The position numbers and the translations under genes are program-made. A model generated the notes under the pieces. The model worked only from the letters and a program-made list of their open reading frames with translations. It did not search any database and was not told the DNA's origin. Shown here piece after piece: positions 1 through 9,188 of a stretch of 41,093 bases of DNA. Numbering within the stretch: the first letter of the stretch is position 1; every line of letters starts with the position of its first letter. Source of the stretch: an uncultured Clostridia bacterium (GTDB lineage Bacteria > Bacillota > Clostridia > TANB77 > CAG-508); NCBI GenBank assembly GCA_934155165.1, contig CAKPGS010000005.1, forward strand, positions 1 to 41,093, in the 5' to 3' direction.

Positions 1-1307
1 GTATAGAACCAACCATCTTTTAAAACCTTTGCAGTTTCTTCTGGCATATTATAGTAACCAAGCATTACATTAGGACCTTTTACTAAAATTTCTCCAATTC
101 CATTTTCGTTTGGTGAATCTATTTTATATTCAACATTTGGTATTGGTAAGCCCACAGCATTTGGGTTAGAATAAAAGTCGTTGTTACCTGCAACAAGTGG
201 TGAACATTCTGTTAAACCATAACCTTGTAGCGTACTTAAACCTAGCTTATTGAAAGCTGTTACTAAATCTGGATTTAAAGGAGCAGCTCCAACAATAAAA
301 TCTCTAATTCTTCCTCCTAAGGATTTATTTACTTTATATTTTACAATTTGTAAAATAGGGAATGGAAGGCTAGCAATAAAGTTTTTATTATTTGCATATT
401 TTGGTAATTGTTTTTTTATTTGATTTTCTACTTTTTTATAAATTTTTTCTAATAAAAGGGGAACAGAAAGCACAACTGTTGGTTTATATTCTGTAAAATT
501 TTTGGTTATATAACGTAAACCATCACAAAAAGCTATTGTACCACCACTATAAATTACAAGTAAATAACCTAAGGTACATTCATATGTATGGTGTATAGGT
601 AAAATAGAAAGAACCTGATCTGTTGGTTTTACTTTTACAATTCCAAAAACAGATTGAATATTAGAGCAAATATTTTTATGAGATAAACACACACCTTTGG
701 CATTTCCAGTAGTACCAGAGGTAAATAGCAAAATATGCATTTCATCAGGATTTATTTTTATATTTTCAAAAGATTTATCTCCTTCTTCAACAAGTTTTTC
801 TCCATCTTCAATTAAACTAGAAAAAGAAATAAAATCATCTGTTGTTTTTTCAGAATTAAAGTTTATAAATGATAATTCATTTTTTATTTGAGACTTTTCA
901 TTTAATAAAGAAACTATGTATTTGTCATCTGCTAAAATACAAGAAGCCTCTGAAACATTTAAAAAATTTATAATATCAGAACTATGTAATTCTTTATCAA
1001 TAGGAACAACAACACCAATAATACTTGCGGCCATATAAGAAATTGCCCAATGATAACTATTTTTACCCATTACAGCTATTTTTTTATTTAACATACCTTT
1101 ATGTACAAGTGCTGTGCCTAAATTAACAACATCTTCTTTATATTTTGTATAAGAAACGTTGTAAATATTTCCTATGGAATCTTTTAACTTGAAGGCAGGC
1201 TTATCTCCATATTTTTTAGCAGATTTATAAAGCATATCTTTTAAATCTGTTATATCAACTGTTTTATGATATTTTTTTTGCATTTTTTCAGCTAAAGTTA
1301 AGCTCAT
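1..1307 (-). CDS. Long-chain acyl-CoA synthetase (AMP-forming), 3' end outside window
   Basis: This is an AMP-binding (ANL superfamily) enzyme that activates a carboxylic acid, probably a fatty acid, to acyl-AMP and then acyl-CoA. About 435 residues are visible, and the gene runs off the window's left edge. The reverse-strand translation shows the ATP-binding loop TSGTTGNAKG, the LPIHHTYE motif, the adenine-binding motif LQGYGLTECSP and the late GEILVKGP and GWFYT motifs in the order expected for the family. The sequence ends just before the conserved GD that follows GWFYT. Only the C-terminal lid should be missing. The start is ATG at 1307, preceded by GGGGAG. The upstream gene ends 3 bases before this start, so the two are surely cotranscribed. 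Chain-length specificity cannot be read. Confidence 0.9.
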   Translation of the reverse strand, partial: MSLTLAEKMQKKYHKTVDITDLKDMLYKSAKKYGDKPAFKLKDSIGNIYNVSYTKYKEDVVNLGTALVHKGMLNKKIAVMGKNSYHWAISYMAASIIGVVVPIDKELHSSDIINFLNVSEASCILADDKYIVSLLNEKSQIKNELSFINFNSEKTTDDFISFSSLIEDGEKLVEEGDKSFENIKINPDEMHILLFTSGTTGNAKGVCLSHKNICSNIQSVFGIVKVKPTDQVLSILPIHHTYECTLGYLLVIYSGGTIAFCDGLRYITKNFTEYKPTVVLSVPLLLEKIYKKVENQIKKQLPKYANNKNFIASLPFPILQIVKYKVNKSLGGRIRDFIVGAAPLNPDLVTAFNKLGLSTLQGYGLTECSPLVAGNNDFYSNPNAVGLPIPNVEYKIDSPNENGIGEILVKGPNVMLGYYNMPEETAKVLKDGWFY

Positions 1308-1309
1308 TA

Positions 1310-2158
1310 TTAATCTCCCCTTATTTCTAAAAATTTGTTATTTGAAAAATTGGTTATTTCTTTTTTTATATTACCATTATATATTGTATTGTTATCATCC
1401 TCTAAAGGAATATCGATATTTACATTATATACAAATTTCTTATTTTCGTTATTTAAAATGTTTATTTTAAAAGAAAGTTTTGTTTTTATGTTATTTAAGG
1501 CAATATTAGTTTTCGAAAGTAAAGAACCATCAAACACTAAAGGTTCTCCTGTATTTGGAATTATTGCATTTGTTTTAATATCTTTATTTACAAATTGCAA
1601 AGTAATAGGTGTTTGACAAGTTTCATAAAAACTAGCAAGGTTTGTATCTAAAGTATCTTTAGAATTTACAATTTTAAAATCTAATTTATCTTTTATTAAA
1701 TTATCCTCTTTTAAATTAGGAATTCCAAAATTATCAATAGCTTTATAATATAGTTCCGGAGTACCTTTTTCAGGTAATGGTACATATTGAATATTATCTA
1801 TATATAATTCCTTAACTGTATTTTTACTTGATAAATAGTCGTTTCTGTTATTGTTTAAAAATATTGCTATATCCGTAAATTGATAAACATTTATATTCCA
1901 TAAATTTCTTGTAGTTTCATTGCTTGTAGCATTTGCACTGCTATATAAAACAATTTTATCAACAGAAAATATCTCAGAATAATTTTCATCACCATAAGGT
2001 AACAGTTCTTTTTCAAAATTATTTTTAACTTTAAATTTATTTATAATAAATTTAGATAGAAAGAACAAAAGCAATAAAGAAACAATTAAACAGATTAAAA
2101 TTGTAAAAAATTTTTTAGTGCTATTTTTTTTTCTTTTCTTTCGTGTACGAGAAAACAT
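1310..2158 (-). CDS. Membrane-anchored protein of unknown function, 282 aa
   Basis: I do not recognise the family. The protein has a strongly basic N-terminus (residues 1-16), one hydrophobic segment (about 19-40) and an extracytoplasmic part of about 240 residues with no obvious catalytic motif. The C-terminal half is rich in alternating hydrophobic and polar residues, suggesting a beta-sandwich. The start ATG at 2158 is preceded by AAGGAGG. It is the first gene of an operon with the acyl-CoA synthetase, which starts 3 bases after its stop, so a role connected with the cell envelope or lipid is possible. That link rests on context only. Confidence 0.75.
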   Translation of the reverse strand: MFSRTRKKRKKNSTKKFFTILICLIVSLLLLFFLSKFIINKFKVKNNFEKELLPYGDENYSEIFSVDKIVLYSSANATSNETTRNLWNINVYQFTDIAIFLNNNRNDYLSSKNTVKELYIDNIQYVPLPEKGTPELYYKAIDNFGIPNLKEDNLIKDKLDFKIVNSKDTLDTNLASFYETCQTPITLQFVNKDIKTNAIIPNTGEPLVFDGSLLSKTNIALNNIKTKLSFKINILNNENKKFVYNVNIDIPLEDDNNTIYNGNIKKEITNFSNNKFLEIRGD

Positions 2159-2187
2159 AAAAGCCTCCTTAAAGAAATCTATGTAAT

Positions 2188-2216
2188 ATAATAATACAAA
2201 ACTTCTAGTTTGGCAA
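2188..2216 (-). promoter_or_regulatory. Probable SigA-type promoter for the 2158-to-1 operon
   Basis: On the minus strand TTGCCA (2211-2216) and TATTAT (2188-2193) are separated by 17 bases, and the start codon lies 30 bases downstream. It diverges from the promoter at 2297-2325. Confidence 0.55.
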
Positions 2217-2296
2217 GAAAAAAATATTAGGGGAAATGGAGAATTTTATTATAATTTCAATAAATAAAATAAATCTAAAAAAACGACAAAAAAGTC

Positions 2297-2325
2297 TTGA
2301 ATTTTACAAACAAGTAAAATATAAT
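2297..2325 (+). promoter_or_regulatory. Probable SigA-type promoter for the giant surface protein
   Basis: TTGAAT (2297-2302), a 17-base spacer and a perfect TATAAT (2320-2325) precede the ATG at 2356 by 30 bases, leaving a short leader with an AAGGA ribosome site. Confidence 0.65.
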
Positions 2326-2355
2326 TGAAAAAAATACATAGTAAGGAAAATTAAA

Positions 2356-5300
2356 ATGAAGAAAAAGGAAAGAATAAAAATATTAAGTATATTAGCATTA
2401 ATTTTAATAGTAATTATAATAATTACCTTTGGAAAAAACAAAATAACCAACAAAATTACAGGAGGCACTAAAGCAGAAACAGAACAAAGTACACTAAGCC
2501 TTTCATACCAAGAAATGTCTAAAGAAGATAATATAGTGTATATACTAATAAAAGTAAGTGATGAAGAAAATGGATTAAAAGAAATTCAATCTCCAGATGG
2601 AACAATAATAAATGCAAAAGGAAAAAAGAAACTAGCAATCGACTATAAAGTTGAAAAAGAAAAAGAATATAAATTTAAATTGGTATCAGAAACAGGAGAA
2701 GAAAAAGAAGAAATAATATGCATATCAGATAAAACATGGGATGGTTGGATAAAATTATCACTATATTATCCATATAATGCTGTAGAAAAACAATGGCGTT
2801 TAGGCAATAAAGGAGAAGTAAGAAGTGATAAAACCTTAGAATGGAACGATTACACAGGGCCAATAACAATACCAATGTCTAGAACTAAGGATGTATGGAT
2901 AAAATATAAAATTAATAATCAGCAAATTATACAAGCACCAGAGGACACAGTATTAACCTACATTGAAAATGAAAAAATAGATAAAAAGAAACAAAAAATA
3001 ACAATAACCTATGATGAAGATGCAACAGTAAAAGAATTTAATATAGATGGTGAAGGATGGCAAGAATATAAAGGCGAATTTGAAGTAGAAAAATCTTGCT
3101 TAATAATGGCAAGAGCTAAAAAACAAATAGAAGTAAAAGATGCAGATGGAAATTTAATAGCAAAACAAGATAAATGGGGAACAGATAATAAATATATATT
3201 TATAAACGAAGAAGAACAAAAACAAGAAATTCCAGATTCTGCAACAGAAATAGCAAAAGAAAACAACATATTAAAAGCTCCAACAATTACAATAACGCCA
3301 GAAACAGAACAAACAAATTCTGTAAAAGTAAAATTAGAAACAGAAAAACAGGCTAGAAATATATACATAAAAATTGGAGATGAAGAATACAAAGAATATA
3401 CAGAAGAAATAACAGTAACTAAAAACACACTAATTTCAGCATATTATATAAGCGATGATGGGTATGAAAGTTTAACATCATATAAAAGAATAACCAACAT
3501 AAAGAATGGAAAATTACCATATTTAGCAATAATAGCAAACCCATATCCATATCCAGGAGATACTGGGAGAGAAAACGTAGAAATATCTTTAGACTTCGAT
3601 GATGCCATAAATGTAGAATATAGTGAAGATGGAATTACATATTATAGTTATTTAGAACCTTTTACAGTAAATAATAATAAAAGAATATATGCAAGAGCCA
3701 CAAACTTAGTAGGTACAACAGTGCAATATTTAGATATAACAAATATTGGAAAAATAACAGATGCTCCAGAAGAACCAAAAAATAACACGAGCAGTGGAAA
3801 TACAAGCGGTGGAAACACAAGCAGTGGAAATACAAGCAGTGGAAATACAAGCGGTGGAAACACAAGTGGTGGAAATACAAGCAGTGGAAATACAAGTGGA
3901 GGAAATACAAGTGGTGGAAATACAAGTGGTGGAAATACAAGTGGTGGAAACACAAGCGGTGGAAATACAAGCGGTGGAAACACAAGTGGTGGAAATACAA
4001 GCGGTGGAAACACAAGTGATGGAAATACAAGCGGTGGAAACACAAGTGATGGAAATACAAGTAGTGGAAACACAAGCAGTGGAAACACAAGTGATGGAAA
4101 TACAAGTAGTGGTAATACAAGTGGTGGAAACACAAACACTGGAAATACAAGTGGAGGAAATACAGGTGGTGGAACAAGTGAAAATATCCCACCTATAGAG
4201 GAAAATGATAAATATACAATATTAAACAAGAACGAATATAGATTAATAAAACTAAAATATCCATCTGAGGCAATAAAAAAAGAATATAAAGTACGAGATT
4301 TAGAATGGAAGGAATATAACCCGGAAGGAATTTTACTTGTAAAACCAGAATATAAAGATAAAATACTAGATGAAAATGGAAATTTAAAAGGAAAAATACA
4401 AAACGAAAAAGGAAAACCAATAAATTTTAATGGAGATATTTACGTTTTAAACATAGATTACGATAAAATTTATGAAAACATTTCAATAAGATGGAATGCG
4501 TGGGCAGGAGAAGCTCCTACAATTATACCAAGCACCCAAGAGCCTGCTAAAAACGTAACAATAGGAATATCGTATAATAAGGGGTTAGTAAAAAAGCAAT
4601 ACAAGCTAAAATATGAAGATCAAACAGAAACAGAGTGGTTGGATTACACTAAACCGTTCGTGGTAGATAAAAACAATACAACTGTATATGCACGTGGATT
4701 AGATAATGTGGAAGTATATACAAACGAAGCGGCATATAACATAACAAATATAGATAACGAACCACCTGAAATAACTGTAAAAGGAGATTTAGAAACTCCA
4801 ATTAGAAATCTTCAAATTCAAATACTTGTTAAAGATAAAAACAAAATAGATACAATAAAATGGGCAGAAGGAAAGCAAAATACAGAGTATTTTAATAAAC
4901 AGGGTGAAAACATAAAAAATGGAACAAGAAAAATAATAAGCGATAACGGAATATTTACAGTTTATGCAAAAGATATAGTAGGAAATGAAACCGCTTACGA
5001 ACTAAGCATAACTAATATAGATTTATCAGCAGTGCCAAATCCAACAATAGAATTTGATAAAGAACCATATGTAATAGATGGAATAGCATGGTACCCATAT
5101 GGAACAAGAGCAACAATACATTATGCAGAAGATATGACAAACCAAACAGGATATTACAATTCAAAAATTGGAGAAAAAGAAGATACAGCATATAATTGGA
5201 ATGGATGGAATAGCAATAGCACAAATACAACATATTCAAGGAATTTAAGTGAAACATTAACAATACAAGCAAAAATAATAGATACAACAGGAGAAGAAAG

Positions 5301-7236
5301 TGAAGTACTAGAAGAAGAAATCCATGTAATGGGATATGAGGGATATTTACAATCCAATTATCGAATAATAGGAAACATATATCCAGTATTAATAGATAGA
5401 AGACCATACGATGCATCAAATTATTTATACGGAACAGATACGTATTGGATTGATAACACATACATCTACCAAGCAGCCAAACATGCAGGAGTAACAACAG
5501 GAAAAGAAAGTACAGAAAATCCAAAAGTAGTAAAAATAAAAATAGTAGAATGTCCAGAAGAAGGATATAAAGCAAGCACAAGAAATGGAATGAGAAGCAG
5601 TGCATATTATAGTACAAGTTATTATGGCTTTGTATTCATAGATGAGCAAGGAAACGAAGTAAAAGGACCAACCATAGAAAGTGTAAGTCAAGTACCAGAT
5701 GAAGATAAAGTAACAGTAAGCATAGAAGCAAAAGCATATAATGGAGCAAGTATAGAAAAATATTATTACAAAATAGATAATGGAGAATATGTAGAAAGTA
5801 CAAACAACACATATACATTTACAGACTTAGCCCCATATGTAAACCATACAATAAAAGTACATGCAATAGACAGTAGAGGAACAGAAACGCCAGAAGAAAC
5901 ACTAACCCAAAGAACAACCAAGAAAATAACAACACCAACAATAACATATGATAAAGAACCATATGTAATAGATGGAATAAAATGGTACCCATATGGAACG
6001 AGAGCAACAATACATTATGCAGAAGATATGACAAACCAAACAGGATATATAAGAACAAAATATGGAGAAAAAGAAGATACAACATATAATTTTGAAAGTT
6101 GGAGAAGTAATAGCACAAATACAACATATTCAATGAATTTAAGTGAAACATTAACAATACAAGCAAAAATAACAGATACAACAGGGGAAGAAAGTGAAGT
6201 GTTAGAAGAAGAAATCCATGTAATGGGATATGAGGGATATTTACAATCCGATTATCGAATAATAGGAAACATATATCCAGTATTAATAGATAGAAGACCA
6301 TACGATGCATCAAATTATTTATACGGAACAGATACGTATTGGATTGATAACACATACATCTACCAAGCAGCCAAACATGCAGGAGTAACAACAGGAAAAG
6401 AAAGTACAGAAAATCCAAAAGTAGTAAAAATAAAAATAGTAGAATGTCCAGAAGAAGGATATAAAGCAAGCACAAGAAATGGAATGAGAAGCAGTGCATA
6501 TTATAGTACAAGTTATTATGGCTTTGTATTCATAGATGAGCAAGGAAACGAAGTAAAAGGACCAACCATAGAAAGTGTAAGTCAAGTACCAGATGAAGAT
6601 AAAGTAACAGTAAGCATAGAAGCAAAAGCATATAATGGAGCAAGTATAGAAAAATATTATTACAAAATAGATAATGGAGAATATGTAGAAAGTACAAACA
6701 ACACATATACATTTACAGACTTAACACCATATGTAAGTCATTCAATAACTGTATATGCGGTAGATAGTAATAATACAGAAACTTTACCTAAAACAATATA
6801 TACGCTTTTAGGAAGAAGTGTTACACTATCTGGATATAAGGTCGTACCAAATGGAAATTATGTATTTTATAATGAAGATGATATATTAATATCAAGTAAT
6901 GTAGGAATAACAAACTCAGTTGCTAGCAGTTATATAGAATTAGATTTAAGCAACTATTCTGCAGATACAAATTTTGAAATAACATTAAATGCAAGTATAG
7001 ATAGTGAAGGTGGATGCGATATTGGTTATGCAACAATTACAAAAGATATAACTGCCCCAACTTATTCTGGTAGTGATTTTATACATATTTCCGGAACTGT
7101 TGAAAGCAAAGACTATACAACAACTGTAACAGGTGGTAATAAATATTATTTACATCTAGGATATAGAAAAGATGGTAGCGTAGATACAGGAAAAGATAGA
7201 GTTGAATTTAGAAATTTAAGAGTAAATAGAAAATAA
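2356..7236 (+). CDS. Giant surface protein with GNTSG-repeat linker and tandem 298-residue repeats
   Basis: This 1626-residue protein is probably surface-exposed. It has one N-terminal membrane segment (about residues 9-26) and no LPxTG or C-terminal anchor, so the N-terminus is its likely tether. Residues about 40-475 contain several Ig-like modules resembling chitobiase C-terminal domains, with recurring patterns such as YSEDGITYYSYLEPFTV and closing ITNI. Residues about 476-610 are a pure GNTSG/GNTSS repeat tract that probably forms an extended stalk. More Ig-like modules follow. Residues about 895-1490 are two copies of a 298-residue unit, and about 140 C-terminal residues look like a beta-sandwich. 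No enzyme motif is seen. A role in adhesion or matrix binding is inference. The start has AAGGA 8 bases upstream. A small anchored protein gene follows after 13 bases. Confidence 0.85.
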   Translation: MKKKERIKILSILALILIVIIIITFGKNKITNKITGGTKAETEQSTLSLSYQEMSKEDNIVYILIKVSDEENGLKEIQSPDGTIINAKGKKKLAIDYKVEKEKEYKFKLVSETGEEKEEIICISDKTWDGWIKLSLYYPYNAVEKQWRLGNKGEVRSDKTLEWNDYTGPITIPMSRTKDVWIKYKINNQQIIQAPEDTVLTYIENEKIDKKKQKITITYDEDATVKEFNIDGEGWQEYKGEFEVEKSCLIMARAKKQIEVKDADGNLIAKQDKWGTDNKYIFINEEEQKQEIPDSATEIAKENNILKAPTITITPETEQTNSVKVKLETEKQARNIYIKIGDEEYKEYTEEITVTKNTLISAYYISDDGYESLTSYKRITNIKNGKLPYLAIIANPYPYPGDTGRENVEISLDFDDAINVEYSEDGITYYSYLEPFTVNNNKRIYARATNLVGTTVQYLDITNIGKITDAPEEPKNNTSSGNTSGGNTSSGNTSSGNTSGGNTSGGNTSSGNTSGGNTSGGNTSGGNTSGGNTSGGNTSGGNTSGGNTSGGNTSDGNTSGGNTSDGNTSSGNTSSGNTSDGNTSSGNTSGGNTNTGNTSGGNTGGGTSENIPPIEENDKYTILNKNEYRLIKLKYPSEAIKKEYKVRDLEWKEYNPEGILLVKPEYKDKILDENGNLKGKIQNEKGKPINFNGDIYVLNIDYDKIYENISIRWNAWAGEAPTIIPSTQEPAKNVTIGISYNKGLVKKQYKLKYEDQTETEWLDYTKPFVVDKNNTTVYARGLDNVEVYTNEAAYNITNIDNEPPEITVKGDLETPIRNLQIQILVKDKNKIDTIKWAEGKQNTEYFNKQGENIKNGTRKIISDNGIFTVYAKDIVGNETAYELSITNIDLSAVPNPTIEFDKEPYVIDGIAWYPYGTRATIHYAEDMTNQTGYYNSKIGEKEDTAYNWNGWNSNSTNTTYSRNLSETLTIQAKIIDTTGEESEVLEEEIHVMGYEGYLQSNYRIIGNIYPVLIDRRPYDASNYLYGTDTYWIDNTYIYQAAKHAGVTTGKESTENPKVVKIKIVECPEEGYKASTRNGMRSSAYYSTSYYGFVFIDEQGNEVKGPTIESVSQVPDEDKVTVSIEAKAYNGASIEKYYYKIDNGEYVESTNNTYTFTDLAPYVNHTIKVHAIDSRGTETPEETLTQRTTKKITTPTITYDKEPYVIDGIKWYPYGTRATIHYAEDMTNQTGYIRTKYGEKEDTTYNFESWRSNSTNTTYSMNLSETLTIQAKITDTTGEESEVLEEEIHVMGYEGYLQSDYRIIGNIYPVLIDRRPYDASNYLYGTDTYWIDNTYIYQAAKHAGVTTGKESTENPKVVKIKIVECPEEGYKASTRNGMRSSAYYSTSYYGFVFIDEQGNEVKGPTIESVSQVPDEDKVTVSIEAKAYNGASIEKYYYKIDNGEYVESTNNTYTFTDLTPYVSHSITVYAVDSNNTETLPKTIYTLLGRSVTLSGYKVVPNGNYVFYNEDDILISSNVGITNSVASSYIELDLSNYSADTNFEITLNASIDSEGGCDIGYATITKDITAPTYSGSDFIHISGTVESKDYTTTVTGGNKYYLHLGYRKDGSVDTGKDRVEFRNLRVNRK
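3784..4179 (+). repeat. 15-bp coding minisatellite (GNTSG/GNTSS)
   Basis: About 26 head-to-tail copies of a 15-base unit encode GNTSG, with variants GNTSS and GNTSD. The differences are mostly in the third codon positions and in the AGT/AGC/GGT/GAT serine/glycine/aspartate codon. Because the unit is a multiple of three, copy-number changes keep the reading frame, and several other frames also stay open across the tract. Each unit contains an N-T-S sequon. The tract separates two blocks of Ig-like modules. Confidence 0.9.
5040..5933 (+). repeat. 894-bp tandem repeat, copy 1
   Basis: This is the first copy of an in-frame 298-codon unit inside the giant surface gene. Its first third differs from copy 2 at several positions, including a divergent patch around 5150-5220. 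From 5357 to 5829 I could find no difference from copy 2. Exact unit boundaries are arbitrary because the copies abut. Confidence 0.85.
5934..6827 (+). repeat. 894-bp tandem repeat, copy 2
   Basis: This is the second copy, offset by exactly 894 bases. The stretch 6251-6723 is identical to 5357-5829 (473 bases), bounded by single-base differences at 5356/6250 and 5830/6724. It diverges after about 6724 into the unique C-terminal region. Confidence 0.85.
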
Positions 7237-7249
7237 AAAGGAGTTTCTT

Positions 7250-7702
7250 ATGAAAAAAGAAAAAAAATCTAACCAAAAGAAGATTATTTTTATAATAATA
7301 GTTCTAATAATTATTATAGGTGTAATTACAGCAATAATTGTAAACAAAAATAAAAATAAAAAAGATGAAGCAGAAGAAATGCCAACACAAGAGGTGGAAG
7401 AAGTTGCAGTGCAAGTTACAGGAAAGGCAATAGAAGAAAAAGAAACTAAAGATTATAAAATAAGTAACGTAAATATCTCTGCTAAAGATAGTCAAGCAGA
7501 GATAGCGTTAACAATAAAAAATATTTCAAATAAAACAACAATAGAAAGAGATGTATATATAAAATATTTAGACAATCAAAATCAAGAAATGGGTCAAACA
7601 AGAATACATCTCCCAAAAATGGAAAAAGAAAAAGAATTATCCATTACAACAATTATTACAAAAAACTTAAAAGAAGCCGCAGATTATAAAATTGAATATT
7701 AG
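7250..7702 (+). CDS. Small N-terminally anchored protein, FxLYD-like
   Basis: This 150-residue protein has a lysine-rich N-terminus, a hydrophobic helix (about residues 12-32), a charged linker and a compact C-terminal domain of about 85 residues. The pattern of strands around IALTIKNISNKT and DVYIKYLDNQNQEMG resembles FxLYD-type domains found in many Firmicutes envelope proteins, but I would not insist on the family. The ribosome site AAGGAG lies just after the giant gene's stop, and the 13-base gap implies cotranscription and perhaps a shared location at the cell surface. It converges with the deacetylase gene, 10 bases away. Confidence 0.75.
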   Translation: MKKEKKSNQKKIIFIIIVLIIIIGVITAIIVNKNKNKKDEAEEMPTQEVEEVAVQVTGKAIEEKETKDYKISNVNISAKDSQAEIALTIKNISNKTTIERDVYIKYLDNQNQEMGQTRIHLPKMEKEKELSITTIITKNLKEAADYKIEY

Positions 7703-7712
7703 TAAAAGAGTA

Positions 7713-8495
7713 CTAAAACAAATCATAAAAATTTCGGAATTCATATCCTTCACTTTTTAAATAGGATATGGATTCTTTTAATATTTCTGAGCTATTATTT
7801 ACATCTGCAGTATCATGCATAAGGATTATTAAAGTTCCCTTATTTTTAGAAGATTTCTTTAAATTATTTAATAATTGATAATTAGAAGTTTTTCTTTCAG
7901 AATCTTTATTTAAACAATTCCAATCTACATATGTATAATCCATTTCTTGCAAAAGCTTTACAGCTTTGTTTTTAGATCCCTTATTATTTGCAGACATATA
8001 TCCATTTGGAAATCTAAAAATATGAGAACAATAATTTTCTATACCAATAGCCTTTCCGATTTCCAAATCTGTATTTTTAACTTCGCTAATAAAACTTTCT
8101 GAATTCGAGTAAAGTTTTGCATTATTGTGATCATATCCATGATTAGCAATATAATGACCTTCCTCATATTCACGTTTTACAATATCGGGATGATTTTTTA
8201 CATATTTACCAATTACAAAAAAGCTTGCTTTGATATTTTCTTCCTTAAGAATATCAAGAATTTTTGGAGTAGCTTTTATAGTTGGACCATCATCAAAAGT
8301 TAAATAAGCAATTTTTTCATTGCTAGAAGATAAAGTGTCGAATTTAGTTCTTAAAGAAGAACTAATAGCACAATTCTCAGCTATATCAATGGCAAAAGAA
8401 GATGAACGATGAGAAAACAATAATACAAAAATAAATAACACAAAAAGTAAAATTAATGCAAATATGTATTTTTTCTTAATAAATATACATTTCAT
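7713..8495 (-). CDS. Polysaccharide deacetylase (NodB domain), membrane-anchored
   Basis: This 260-residue protein has an N-terminal hydrophobic segment (about residues 10-27) and a complete NodB/CE4 domain that removes acetyl groups from N-acetylated sugars, most likely peptidoglycan. The expected motifs appear in order: YLTFDDGPT (metal-binding and base aspartates), HGYDH (metal histidines), FRFPNGY, the DWN tryptophan motif and LIILMHD (catalytic histidine). All metal ligands look intact, so the enzyme should be active. Substrate could also be another wall polymer. The start ATG at 8495 follows AGGTGG. It converges with the preceding plus-strand operon without a visible terminator between them. 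Confidence 0.9.
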   Translation of the reverse strand: MKCIFIKKKYIFALILLFVLFIFVLLFSHRSSSFAIDIAENCAISSSLRTKFDTLSSSNEKIAYLTFDDGPTIKATPKILDILKEENIKASFFVIGKYVKNHPDIVKREYEEGHYIANHGYDHNNAKLYSNSESFISEVKNTDLEIGKAIGIENYCSHIFRFPNGYMSANNKGSKNKAVKLLQEMDYTYVDWNCLNKDSERKTSNYQLLNNLKKSSKNKGTLIILMHDTADVNNSSEILKESISYLKSEGYEFRNFYDLF

Positions 8496-8556
8496 ATAAA
8501 ACCACCTATATATAAATATGAGTTTTGAAGAAAAAGTGATAAAAAAATATAAAAAC

Positions 8557-8585
8557 TTGAAAATTAAATTTATATAGTGTATAAA
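8557..8585 (+). promoter_or_regulatory. Possible promoter upstream of the RAYT gene
   Basis: TTGAAA (8557-8562), 17 bases, TATAAA (8580-8585). It is immediately followed by a strong hairpin (8588-8621), so any transcript would begin inside the hairpin. This makes its function doubtful. Confidence 0.3.
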
Positions 8586-8587
8586 TA

Positions 8588-8629
8588 AAACATATTGTAA
8601 AATGAAATTTACAATATGTTTATTTTTTT
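8588..8629 (+). terminator. Hairpin with U-run, probable terminator
   Basis: A 14-base-pair perfect stem (8588-8601 with 8608-8621) with a 6-base loop is followed by ATTTTTTT. No plus-strand gene precedes it directly, so it may insulate the mobile-element region from the divergent deacetylase gene. Around 8691-8700 there is also a consensus AAAGGAGGT ribosome site with no start codon behind it. Confidence 0.55.
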
Positions 8630-8933
8630 CATAAGCACTTATTTCAGATGATTTTTTATTCTAAAAAAATCCAATGAAAACAATCTAAAGGAAAGGAGGT
8701 AAAACAGAAAGCTATCAGTAAAAAATATAACAAAATCTTGAATAAGAAAATACAAATTGTTATAATAAAGAAAGGAAGTTATTGAGATTAAATAGAAAAA
8801 ATATAAGATTAAAAGATTATGATTATTCAAAAGATGGATATTATTACATAACAATATGCACAAAAAATAGAAAAGAAATATTATCAAAAATTGAAATTTA
8901 TAATACAGGTTTTAATAGGGATAAATTAATAAA

Positions 8934-8960
8934 TGTAGGGGCGGACGCCTTGGGATGCTC
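8934..8960 (+). repeat. REP-like palindrome inside the RAYT gene (degenerate)
   Basis: TGTAGGGGCGGACGCC followed by a degraded right half. It is read in frame as VGADALGC within the transposase. Confidence 0.6.
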
Positions 8961-9008
8961 AAAACAAAAAAATAATATTAAAATATTTGACAAACATAAA
9001 TCAGAAGT

Positions 9009-9036
9009 TGTAGGGGTCGGCGTCCTCGACGACCCG
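9009..9036 (+). repeat. REP palindrome inside the RAYT gene, in frame
   Basis: TGTAGGGGTCGGCGTCC followed by a right half with CGACCC (9030-9035), which pairs with GGGTCG (9014-9019). It is translated in frame as VVGVGVLDDP. Confidence 0.75.
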
Positions 9037-9188
9037 AAAAAAATACAAGTTAAATTAACAACATATGGAGAAATTATAGAAAAACAAATAAAAGAAACGA
9101 ATAATATATATAAAGATATAAAAATAGAAAATTATATAATAATGCCAAATCATGTGCATATGATTATAAAATTAAAAAGACAAAAAAA

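Noticed and set aside
3784..4179. CRISPR-like direct repeats
   Set aside because: Units are 15 bases, contiguous, without unique spacers and in frame with a large gene, so this is a coding minisatellite.
3648..4229. Long open frames on both strands over the GNTSG tract
   Set aside because: They arise because the 15-base repeat keeps all frames open. They encode monotonous proline/phenylalanine/valine or histidine/leucine repeats and have no ribosome sites.
5012..6712. Minus-strand open frames duplicated at an 894-bp interval
   Set aside because: They are reverse-strand shadows of the tandem repeat in the giant surface gene, leucine/phenylalanine-rich as expected from complemented A-rich codons.
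8690..8781. A small gene behind the consensus AAAGGAGGT at 8691
   Set aside because: No start codon lies at a usable distance and the possible frames are short. It is more likely the remains of a deleted gene start.
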